A DNA stretch of 16,374 bases, taken from Candidatus Fermentithermobacillaceae bacterium UBA3951 (GTDB taxonomy: Bacteria > Bacillota > Sulfobacillia > Fermentithermobacillales > Fermentithermobacillaceae). The position numbers and the translations under genes were made by a program. The notes beneath the pieces are model-generated. The model searched no databases. It was given only the letters and a program-made list of their open reading frames with translations, and was not told where the DNA came from. How positions within the stretch are numbered: position 1 is the stretch's first letter; each line of letters begins with the position of its first letter. Of this stretch, positions 1 to 6,234 are shown in pieces. Location: positions 1 to 16,374 of the forward strand of contig DGDN01000122.1 in the NCBI GenBank assembly GCA_002385465.1, given 5' to 3'.

Positions 1-345
1 ACTTGGAACATCTGCGCCGACAGGGGGAGGAAGATTGGTAGGACTCCGGCCGAGGAGTCAATAGACGACGGAAACACCGGTGCGTCGAGGCTTGCCAGTC
101 CGATACTGGGCCCCGACGGCGAGTTTGAGAGGCAGGAGGCTGCGCGTGTACTGAGAGACGCTATAGACCAGCTGGCGGAAGGGTACCGCGAACTCATCAT
201 CCTTTTTCACCTGGAGGGCCTATCGATTAGAGAGATATCCGATGTGACGGACTTGAAGGAGACCGTCATCAAGAACAGACTCTATAGAGGAAGACAAATG
301 CTCAAGAAAATCCTTGAGGCGGGTGGACTTGTATGGACAGTGTAG
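1..345 (+). CDS. ECF-type RNA polymerase sigma factor, C-terminal part (5' end outside window)
   Basis: Frame 1 is open from the first base to the TAG at 343-345, giving the last 114 residues of a protein whose start lies to the left. The opening residues TWNICADRGRK resemble the end of sigma region 2. They are followed by a linker and a region-4 helix-turn-helix with the typical core QLAEGYRELIILFHLEGLSIREIS and then the recognition helix up to NRLYRGRQMLKK. This is the usual region 4 of extracytoplasmic-function sigma factors, which direct RNA polymerase to stress promoters. The next gene, 45 bases downstream, encodes a zinc-finger membrane anti-sigma factor, which supports the call. The family is clear; the subgroup cannot be set without region 2. 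Its own promoter is outside the window. Confidence 0.88.
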   Translation, partial: TWNICADRGRKIGRTPAEESIDDGNTGASRLASPILGPDGEFERQEAARVLRDAIDQLAEGYRELIILFHLEGLSIREISDVTDLKETVIKNRLYRGRQMLKKILEAGGLVWTV

Positions 346-390
346 GTCAGAGTACGGGCGCCGGAGAGCCTCGCCGGGAGGTGAGAGCCC

Positions 391-1035
391 ATGCCGGTAC
401 TCAGATGTCCTGATGATACTAGGCTGGAGGACTACTTTTACGGAGATCTCGCTCCGCTTGAGAAACTCTTAATCAGGCTCCACGTGGGCACGTGTTCCAA
501 GTGCCGGGCGAAAATCGACGGATTGCGCAAGTTTGAGGCCTTGTTCCGTTTATACCCGTCAGACGAACCTCCCGCGGGCTTCGAGGAGGGCCTCTTGAGA
601 ATGGTAAGGTCGTGGGATTTCAGGCCTGACCCCGTGCTTTACGATAAAGGCGCGACCCTCGAAGAGGAGACTTTCAAGATCTCCCGGGGATACAAGATAA
701 GATGGGCGGTCGCGTCTTTTGTCTTGGCGCTGGGTTCCATCCTTGAATACAGGTACGGTTCCCACATGCCGGTGCTTTTCGGAAAGGGCCCAAACCTCCT
801 ATCGTCCCTGCAAGACTTGGGCGCTTTCTGGAAATACGTCGTTTCGGGGGCTTGGTGGGACAGCTTTGTCTCGGTGATCTCGGCATTGCGGACCGATGGA
901 ATAGCTTCGCTCGGAATCCTCCGATCCGCATTACCTTCGCAAATCATCAGCGTACTTGTATTTGGCGGGATAACCACGGTAGTTTTCTTGAACCAACGTA
1001 GATCTTCCAAGGACGGAGGAGAGGGTACTCGATGA
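391..1035 (+). CDS. Zinc-finger (ZAS-type) membrane anti-sigma factor
   Basis: A 214-residue protein. The N-terminal cytosolic domain carries the H-x3-C-x2-C zinc motif of ZAS anti-sigma factors (HVGTCSKC, H31, C35, C38; an upstream C6 may complete the site). Two hydrophobic segments follow, about residues 104-120 and 185-200, with a Trp-rich loop of about 65 residues between them that would lie outside the cell. Family members bind the cognate ECF sigma factor and hold it inactive until a signal arrives. The ATG at 391 is preceded by a strong ribosome site, GGGAGGTGAG at 376-385. The sigma gene ends 45 bases upstream and the next gene overlaps by 4 bases (ATGA), so co-transcription and translational coupling are likely. 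What the outer loop senses is unknown. Confidence 0.82.
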   Translation: MPVLRCPDDTRLEDYFYGDLAPLEKLLIRLHVGTCSKCRAKIDGLRKFEALFRLYPSDEPPAGFEEGLLRMVRSWDFRPDPVLYDKGATLEEETFKISRGYKIRWAVASFVLALGSILEYRYGSHMPVLFGKGPNLLSSLQDLGAFWKYVVSGAWWDSFVSVISALRTDGIASLGILRSALPSQIISVLVFGGITTVVFLNQRRSSKDGGEGTR

Positions 1036-1643
1036 AAAGAGTGTACCGGTCCAGACACACTAAAGTCCTGGGTGGAGTAGCAGCCGGGTTGGCCGACTAT
1101 TTCGGTATGGACGTAACGATCATGCGGCTCCTCTTCGCCCTCCTGCTCGTCACTGTCCCGAACGTCATCATAGCCTACATTCTCGCCTGGATAATCATCC
1201 CCGAGGAGCCCGAAGGGATGGCGTCCGGGCCCTCTCTTGGGAGGCCGGCCGGTGATGACGCGTCGGAAGGTAAGCCGCCTTCGGAAGGTGGGATGACAGC
1301 CGACGAAATACTGAGAAACAGCGGTATCGAGCCTTCAGGAGCAAACGCTTCGGGAGCGAATGCTTCCGGAGTCGAGGCGCCAAAGGGTGAAGTAGGGCCC
1401 GTTTCAGCATCAAAAGGCCACATTGATGTGCCTCCATCAAAAGCTTCTGCCCATGATTCAGGCGATAGAAGCCGTCAGTTCTTCGGTTTCGTGCTAATAG
1501 CGGTGGGCGCAGTGGTCTTGCTCCGTAGGGTTGTTCCCACTTTCGTATGGAGGCTCCCGCTCCACCTTATTAGCCAGGGTTGGCCCGTGCTTATAATCAT
1601 CGCCGGAATAGCCATTATCTTGGGCGCAGTGAGGGGGAGGTAA
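1032..1643 (+). CDS. PspC-domain membrane protein with extra C-terminal membrane segments
   Basis: A 203-residue protein. Residues 1-60 are a PspC domain: a basic start (KRVYRSRHTKVLGGVAAGLA), the Y-F-x-x-D pattern, then a membrane helix at about 31-56 ending in IIPEEP. A hydrophilic Gly/Ala/Ser/Pro-rich linker (about 60-147) holds a small SGANA repeat. Two more hydrophobic stretches lie at about 150-165 and 183-199, of the short kind found at the N-terminus of LiaF-like proteins. PspC proteins take part in envelope stress responses. The start overlaps the anti-sigma stop by 4 bases, and a GGAGGAGAGGG site lies about 6-16 bases upstream. The next gene starts 5 bases after the stop. The domain is clear; its job here (sensor, effector or regulator of the sigma pathway) is inferred only from context. 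Confidence 0.8.
   Translation: MKRVYRSRHTKVLGGVAAGLADYFGMDVTIMRLLFALLLVTVPNVIIAYILAWIIIPEEPEGMASGPSLGRPAGDDASEGKPPSEGGMTADEILRNSGIEPSGANASGANASGVEAPKGEVGPVSASKGHIDVPPSKASAHDSGDRSRQFFGFVLIAVGAVVLLRRVVPTFVWRLPLHLISQGWPVLIIIAGIAIILGAVRGR
1335..1379 (+). repeat. Three-unit 15-base in-frame tandem repeat (SGANA, SGANA, SGVEA)
   Basis: Within the PspC-protein linker, three consecutive 15-base units encode SGANA, SGANA and SGVEA (residues 102-116). The units differ mostly at third codon positions (TCA/TCG/TCC, AAC/AAT), so the peptide pattern is better kept than the DNA. This looks like a flexible linker that grew by duplication. Confidence 0.6.
1631..1640 (+). promoter_or_regulatory. Ribosome binding site that sets the GTG start of the LiaF-like gene
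   Basis: GAGGGGGAGG lies 8 bases before the GTG at 1649. It favours this start over the in-frame TTG at 1580, which would overlap the PspC gene by 64 bases and add 23 residues with no membrane or family character. Confidence 0.65.
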
Positions 1644-1648
1644 AAAAG

Positions 1649-2593
1649 GTGGCGAGCAGGCTTCTGAACGGGCTCGTCTTGGTGGTCGTAGGGGCCATTC
1701 TCCTCATGAACACCTCAGGATACCTGCCCTGGAGTGTGTGGGACGCGGCCGTATCGTTCTGGCCGTTCTTGGTCATAGGTCTCGGCTTGCAGCTTGTGTT
1801 TTCCAAGTGGAAGGTCCCGTGGTTCGCGATAGCAATCGTCGTCATCCTGATCCTCGGGGCCATGTTTCCGAACCATGGATTGCGCGGACCGATCTGGAGA
1901 TCCGACGGTATCAGGTGGGAGTTCCGGGTGCCCTGGAAGCCCATGGAGCACACTGAGGATTACTCGGTGCCCCTTGGCCCAACGATATCGAGACTAAAGA
2001 TGGAGCTTGGGGCTCCTTCGCTGGAGCTCGAGGCCAGAGGTGACTCTGGCCTCAATAATGTTGCGATGCCGGTCCTCATGACCGGGAGCCTTTCGTGGGA
2101 CCGGCACGAACCGTCGAAGTCATGGGAGGAAGCGGGCGGCGAGACGCGCGTCTCTATCAGAGCTCCGGATCGCACTGGGGTAGACGCCGGCAAACAGACC
2201 TGGGACATCACGCTGAACCCTTCAATCGCCACCTCTATCAAGGTGACCGGCGGAGTCGCCAATGTTTCCCTCGATTGCCGGTCGGTTGACTTGGGCGACC
2301 TCAACATATCGGCCGGTGTTGTCGACCTCGATCTCGAATTCGGCCTTAGCGGCAAGGAAACCAGGGTCATGATATCGGGTGGTGCAGCGACGGTCGATGT
2401 CACAGTGCCCCGCGCGGCAGGGCTTCGCGTGTCCATATCGAGCCCTCTCACAATCACCCACGACTTGGGAGCCCAAGGTATGACACGCTCGGGTAACGCC
2501 TGGGTAACACCTGATTATGAGAGCGCCTCTACCAAGATCGACCTTGTCGTGAGCTGCGGGGCGGGAAAGATCAAGGTGTCGAGGACAGAGTAG
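1649..2593 (+). CDS. LiaF-like membrane protein (cell-envelope stress)
   Basis: A 314-residue protein starting at GTG. Three hydrophobic segments occupy about residues 5-23, 36-52 and 57-75. They have the look of the small N-terminal membrane domain of LiaF/VraT-type proteins (LLNGLVLVVVGAILLM, then WPFLVIGLGLQLVF). From about residue 100 to the end there is a soluble part with many short alternating beta-strand-like stretches (LKMELGAPSLELEA, LNISAGVVDLDLEF, VMISGGAATVDVTV), as in the C-terminal LiaF / DUF4097-like beta-solenoid domains. In Bacillus, LiaF is the negative regulator of the LiaSR two-component system. No liaS or liaR is seen here; instead the gene closes an ECF sigma, anti-sigma, PspC operon. 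The fold call is good; the regulatory partner is unknown. Confidence 0.75.
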   Translation: MASRLLNGLVLVVVGAILLMNTSGYLPWSVWDAAVSFWPFLVIGLGLQLVFSKWKVPWFAIAIVVILILGAMFPNHGLRGPIWRSDGIRWEFRVPWKPMEHTEDYSVPLGPTISRLKMELGAPSLELEARGDSGLNNVAMPVLMTGSLSWDRHEPSKSWEEAGGETRVSIRAPDRTGVDAGKQTWDITLNPSIATSIKVTGGVANVSLDCRSVDLGDLNISAGVVDLDLEFGLSGKETRVMISGGAATVDVTVPRAAGLRVSISSPLTITHDLGAQGMTRSGNAWVTPDYESASTKIDLVVSCGAGKIKVSRTE

Positions 2594-2675
2594 CCCCCTC
2601 TCCGCGTTCTGTTTACTTACGCCACTTTTTGGGAACATTACCACCATCACAGTGTAAAGGCGGGTCGTAAGCCTC
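2594..2675. other. Intergenic gap with a weak ECF-like promoter candidate
   Basis: These 82 bases separate the stress operon from the activase cassette. There is no convincing terminator hairpin. GGGAAC at 2631-2636 followed after 16 bases by TGTA at 2653-2656 loosely resembles an ECF promoter (GGAAC-type -35, GTA-type -10). No good sigma-70 promoter was found. The ribosome site for the next gene is also weak (AAAGGCGGG at 2656-2664, 11 bases before the ATG). Confidence 0.25.
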
Positions 2676-4886
2676 ATGTCGGTGGGCGTTCCCAGGAGCC
2701 TCGGTTTCTTCTATCTCCATCCCTTTTACCGCACTTTTCTTGGGGAGATAGGAGTCCAGTGGACGGAGTCGCCGTATACCTCCGAAAGCGACCTCCAGCG
2801 CCTGGACCTTTGCCCCACCGATGAACCGTGCATCGCAGTCAAGGCGGCGTTTGTCCACGTCGACGCCCTCATTCGAAAAGGATGCAGGAAGTTCTTTGTC
2901 CCTACGGTCATCTCCCTTTCCGGCACGTCTTATTGCTGTCCAAAGATGATGGGCCTTCCCGCAATGCTGAAAGCGGCTTTCGGGATATCCGACGAGGACT
3001 TCATAAGCCCCGTGATAGATATGCGCGACGACCCAAGAGGTTGGCCCCGGACCTGGGTTTCCGCCGCTCGACGGCTGGGGGTCTCTTCGGAAGCAAGGGC
3101 CAAACGGGCGCTTCAAGAAGCTCTTCGGGCTTGGAGAGGACATGAGGATTCTTCTGTTCGAGTCGGACATTTCACCTGGGATACAGGGGTCATGGGTCAC
3201 TCCTACGTCCTCCACGACATATTCGGGAGGCGCCTCTTGGAACGAGTTGGCGATTACGGCTCTGTCATCACGGCGGAGAACGTATCGAAAGAGGACGCAC
3301 ATGCGGCTCTCAAAGGTATATTCGAGGCCGAGAAACTTTGGACAATAGAGGGGCACATCCTGGGCGCTGCCCTGCATCTCATAAGGTCCGGAAAGGTAAA
3401 CCGCCTTGTCTTCGTATCCGCATTTTCATGCGGGCCTGCGTCCATCATTGAGAACTACATAGCCAAAGAAGCAGGCGATCTGGGCATACCGCTTCTGAAC
3501 CTGGCGGTTGACGAGCACTCGGGAGAGGCCGGGCTCCTTACCAGGATCGAAGCGTTCATGGATTCCACGCGCGTTCCGGCCCGGGAAAGCGGAGGACCGG
3601 TTGCGACCTCTCACGAAGCGACCGCGCCTGCATCGACTGCTCTTAACGATGCTCCAACTGACGCAGTCAGGCCGGAAGCGCCTATTCTGGCTCCCGCTCG
3701 ACCGGAGGCGACCGGAGAGGAGCCTACAGGGCGCGAGGCGGCCGGGCTCTCGGGAGTCGTCCGTACCAGGGAGCGAGGCCCTATAGGCCTTGTAGATATG
3801 GGCAACCTACGGTACGCCCTGAGGAGCTTGTTTGCGGAAATGGGATGCGACACGGTGATGCCGCCGCCTCTAACCGAAGATATAGTGAGACTTGGGAAAG
3901 AGATCGCCCCCGAGTTTATCTGCTACCCCATGGTTACGCTCATCGGGCAGATGAGGAAGCATGCCGAAGACGGCGTGCGGAAGATTGTCATGGTGCAGGG
4001 GAAAGGCAAGTGCCGGTTGGGCTGGTACGCCCAGGTCATGGAAGAGATCCTCAGGAAAAACGGCTATCCGGTTAGCGTGCTCTCGGTCGATTCCCCGCTT
4101 CCCCTTTCGCTGAAGTGGGGGCAGTTTGTTGAGTCCTACAGGGCCCTATCCGGAGGAGCGCCTTTCCCCAAAGGGCTCAAGGGGCTCCGGATTGCTCTCA
4201 CCAAGATCGCCGCTTCGGACAGGGCAGTCGATGTTCTCCGTGATGTAAGGGCTTATGAGGCAGAGCGGGGCGAAGGGGATAGGAGGTTCGCACAGTTCCT
4301 TAAGGAACTGGGTGAGGCCCGTAGTCCCAAAGAGGTCAAGGCCGTTTTCGGCGAGTACTGCCGGGACATGCGGCAGATACCGAGGCTTCAGGTAGACCCA
4401 TTGCGAGTGGCCGTGGTCGGCGAGGTCTACGTCGTAAATGAGCCCTTCGTCAACAAAGACGCGGAGAAAATCCTTGGATCGCTTGAGCAGCGTGTCAGGG
4501 TCTACAGGACTCTCGACGTTACCTCGTGGGTGGATTACCACCTCTTCAGGCTTCCTCGAGCGGTCACACAGTACAACCGGGTGGTGAAGTGCGCTAGCCC
4601 CTACTTGCCGGTCAACGTAGGGGGGCACGGCCAGGAATCCGTGGGGGAGACGGTGCTCGCAAAGATGTCGGGGATGGACGGCGTCATTCACCTGTTTCCC
4701 TTCACCTGCATGCCGGAAATAATAGCCCAGAACATACTGGTCAAGGTGTCGAGGGATCTGGATATGCCGGTCCTGTCGCTCATGATCTCCGAGCAGACCG
4801 GGGTGGCAGGTTTGGAAACAAGGTTCGAGGCATTTTGCGACTTGTTGGAAGGAAGGAGAAAGAGGTATTCGGCCAATGAAGCGTGA
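2676..4886 (+). CDS. Acyl-CoA dehydratase activase-related protein, two modules fused (DUF2229-like + CoA-protein-activase-like)
   Basis: A 736-residue protein with two halves. Residues 1-297 match the DUF2229 / activase-related family (start GVPRSLGFFYLHPFYRTFL, Cys-rich LCPTDEPC at 45-52, CCP at 87-89, FSCGP at 250-254). Residues 367-736 match the 'CoA protein activase' / 2-hydroxyacyl-CoA-dehydratase-like family, with GDMGN-like start VDMGN, FICYPM (C416), GKGKC (C446), GEVYVVNEPFVN and FPFTCMPE (C678). A low-complexity Ala/Pro/Glu/Thr linker (about 298-366) joins them. In relatives I recall these as separate genes next to the BadF-type activase. Several conserved cysteines could bind an Fe-S cluster, but no function is proven for the family. 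The start is ATG at 2676 with a weak ribosome site; GTG at 2682 is an alternative. The 3' end overlaps the activase gene by 11 bases. Confidence 0.8.
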   Translation: MSVGVPRSLGFFYLHPFYRTFLGEIGVQWTESPYTSESDLQRLDLCPTDEPCIAVKAAFVHVDALIRKGCRKFFVPTVISLSGTSYCCPKMMGLPAMLKAAFGISDEDFISPVIDMRDDPRGWPRTWVSAARRLGVSSEARAKRALQEALRAWRGHEDSSVRVGHFTWDTGVMGHSYVLHDIFGRRLLERVGDYGSVITAENVSKEDAHAALKGIFEAEKLWTIEGHILGAALHLIRSGKVNRLVFVSAFSCGPASIIENYIAKEAGDLGIPLLNLAVDEHSGEAGLLTRIEAFMDSTRVPARESGGPVATSHEATAPASTALNDAPTDAVRPEAPILAPARPEATGEEPTGREAAGLSGVVRTRERGPIGLVDMGNLRYALRSLFAEMGCDTVMPPPLTEDIVRLGKEIAPEFICYPMVTLIGQMRKHAEDGVRKIVMVQGKGKCRLGWYAQVMEEILRKNGYPVSVLSVDSPLPLSLKWGQFVESYRALSGGAPFPKGLKGLRIALTKIAASDRAVDVLRDVRAYEAERGEGDRRFAQFLKELGEARSPKEVKAVFGEYCRDMRQIPRLQVDPLRVAVVGEVYVVNEPFVNKDAEKILGSLEQRVRVYRTLDVTSWVDYHLFRLPRAVTQYNRVVKCASPYLPVNVGGHGQESVGETVLAKMSGMDGVIHLFPFTCMPEIIAQNILVKVSRDLDMPVLSLMISEQTGVAGLETRFEAFCDLLEGRRKRYSANEA

Positions 4887-5982
4887 GGACAGAAGAGAGC
4901 CAATCCCCTTGCGGGAGGTCCCGCTGAAGGAGCATCCGGCGGCCGGCGACAAGCTCCGGCAGGCTAACTTGAGCCGTGATACCAAATTCCTCGGCGTAGA
5001 TGTGGGCAGCGTCACCACCAAAATCGTGCTTACGGACCGCGACGGCCACATCATTTTCGAGGACTACATCCGGAACGAGGGCGGGCCGATCTGGGCCATG
5101 CAGGAGGGGTTCAGGCGCCTTGCGGAGGGTGGGTGGACCGAAGGCATCCGGTTGGTCGGCACCACAGGTTCGGGGCGCCTCTTGGCCAAGGTCATCATAG
5201 GCGCCGACGTGGTGAAGAACGAGATATCGAGCCACGCGAAGGCCGCTTCTTTCCTGTTTCCGGGCATCGGGACTTTGATCGATATCGGCGGCCAGGACTC
5301 CAAGATTGTGTTTTTCAAGGATGGGTATCCGGTAGGCTTCAACATGAACACCGTCTGCGCGGCGGGTACGGGGTCGTTCTTGGACCACCAAGCTGCGAGG
5401 CTGGGCATTCCCATCGAGGAGTTCGGCGATTGGGCACTGCGCTCGAAGACGCCGGCCAGGATAGCGGGCCGCTGCGGCGTTTTCGCCGAATCAGACCTAA
5501 TCCACAAGCAACAGATGGGTTACCGCAAGGAGGACCTCATTGCGGGGTTGTGCTCGGCTTTGGCGGCCAACTACATAACAAATGTGGCCAGGGGACAGAA
5601 GATCAGGCCGAAGGTCGTTTTTCAGGGCGGGGTCGCCGCCAACGCCGGTATACGCAAGGCTCTGGAAGAGAAACTGGGGCTTCCAATTACCGTACCCCCG
5701 CACTTCAAAGTGATGGGGGCGTGGGGTGCGGCTCTCCTTGCCAGAGAGCGCGCCCTCGAAGACCCGTCGAGGCCCACTGCGTTCCGGGGAGTCGCGCGCA
5801 TCGCGCTGTCAAGTGCCCGGAGCAGGGGCTTTGAGTGCTCTGACTGCGCAAACTCCTGTGAGATCCAGGAGATCATCGTCGACGACAGGGTGGTCGCCCG
5901 GTGGGGTTCCAAGTGCGGAAAATGGGAGGACCTAGGCCGGAGGTCGCCGCTCGCCATGGAGGAAGCCGGGACATATCCGTGA
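4876..5982 (+). CDS. BadF/HgdC-type acyl-CoA dehydratase activase (ASKHA ATPase) with C-terminal Cys motif
   Basis: A 368-residue member of the BadF/BadG/BcrA/BcrD/HgdC family. These dimeric Fe-S ATPases use ATP hydrolysis to push an electron at very low potential into 2-hydroxyacyl-CoA dehydratases or benzoyl-CoA reductases. Visible motifs: phosphate-1 loop GVDVGSVTTK (40-49), GTTGSGR (95-101), IDIGGQDSK (135-143), CAAGTGSF with C161 and GRCGVF with C200 (the two cysteines that hold the shared [4Fe-4S] cluster), GGVAAN (251-256) and MGAWGAA (280-286). A C-terminal extension has C321-x2-C324-x3-C328 and C347, a possible second metal site. The first 36 residues are not part of the ATPase fold. 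ATG at 4876 overlaps the upstream gene and is preceded by GGAAGGAG at 4850-4857. No dehydratase gene is adjacent, so the client is unknown. Confidence 0.9.
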   Translation: MKREDRREPIPLREVPLKEHPAAGDKLRQANLSRDTKFLGVDVGSVTTKIVLTDRDGHIIFEDYIRNEGGPIWAMQEGFRRLAEGGWTEGIRLVGTTGSGRLLAKVIIGADVVKNEISSHAKAASFLFPGIGTLIDIGGQDSKIVFFKDGYPVGFNMNTVCAAGTGSFLDHQAARLGIPIEEFGDWALRSKTPARIAGRCGVFAESDLIHKQQMGYRKEDLIAGLCSALAANYITNVARGQKIRPKVVFQGGVAANAGIRKALEEKLGLPITVPPHFKVMGAWGAALLARERALEDPSRPTAFRGVARIALSSARSRGFECSDCANSCEIQEIIVDDRVVARWGSKCGKWEDLGRRSPLAMEEAGTYP

Positions 5983-6234
5983 GATAAATCTCCTTCAGGA
6001 GCCATAGCGGGATGAAGAACAGATGGCGCATTTTCTCAACGGGTCTCGGGGAAGTCGCCAACGAAGATTTGCCCGTGCCTCTCCGGACTCCTGCGAAGCA
6101 GCATCTCCCTCGAGATTTGTCCCGCTAGGTCGCCTGATCGACCTCTCCCGCTCTAAAGGGAAAGGATATCTCTGAGTAGAAATCCTTCCTCTGATGTCGT
6201 TTCGCTCCACCACATGCTGTTTGGAGGCATACCA
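5983..6234 (+). other. Gap with several potential RNA helices (possible structured leader of yhaO)
   Basis: No gene is supported here. As + strand RNA the region can form: P1, 12 pairs, 6005-6016 with 6116-6127 (TAGCGGGATGAA with TTTGTCCCGCTA, two adjacent G-U pairs); P2, 8 pairs, 6044-6051 with 6108-6115, directly abutting P1 on the 3' strand (one G-U pair); a CTGC-GAA-GCAG mini-hairpin at 6091-6101 inside P2; AGGTCG/CGACCT at 6127-6144; and AAGGAT/ATCCTT plus 3 more pairs past a bulge at 6158-6190. The G-U pairs would be mismatches on the other strand, so + is favoured. No known riboswitch, SRP, 6S or T-box signature was recognised. It could be chance folding. Confidence 0.3.
6223..6227 (+). 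promoter_or_regulatory. Ribosome binding site that sets the yhaO start
   Basis: GGAGG lies 7 bases before the ATG at 6235. The in-frame ATG at 6214 precedes this site and lacks one of its own, and the family N-terminus (MLKIVHAADIHAG) begins at 6235. Confidence 0.7.

Noticed and set aside
1580..1648. N-terminal extension of the LiaF-like gene from TTG at 1580
   Set aside because: It lies in the 3' end of the PspC gene, has no membrane or family character, and a strong ribosome site sits 8 bases before GTG 1649.
2613..3377. 254-residue open frame on the - strand
   Set aside because: Antisense shadow over the DUF2229-like module; no domain pattern.
4146..5054. 302-residue open frame on the - strand
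   Set aside because: Antisense shadow of the activase genes: low-complexity, no recognisable motifs, and both + strand frames carry clear family signatures.
5873..6061. Small - strand frame with a hydrophobic stretch (LFFIPLWLLKEIYL)
   Set aside because: It overlaps the activase 3' end, has no ribosome site of note, and the hydrophobic run is short and isolated; most likely chance.
6005..6127. SRP RNA, 6S RNA, T-box or cobalamin riboswitch in the yhaO leader
   Set aside because: None of the conserved sequences (GGUCAGG...GGAAGCAGC loop, T-box GGGUGGNACC, B12 box) is present; only generic helices are seen.
6138..6170. Sigma-70 promoter for yhaO (TCGACC ... GATATC)
   Set aside because: The spacing is about 21 bases and the -10 is poor.
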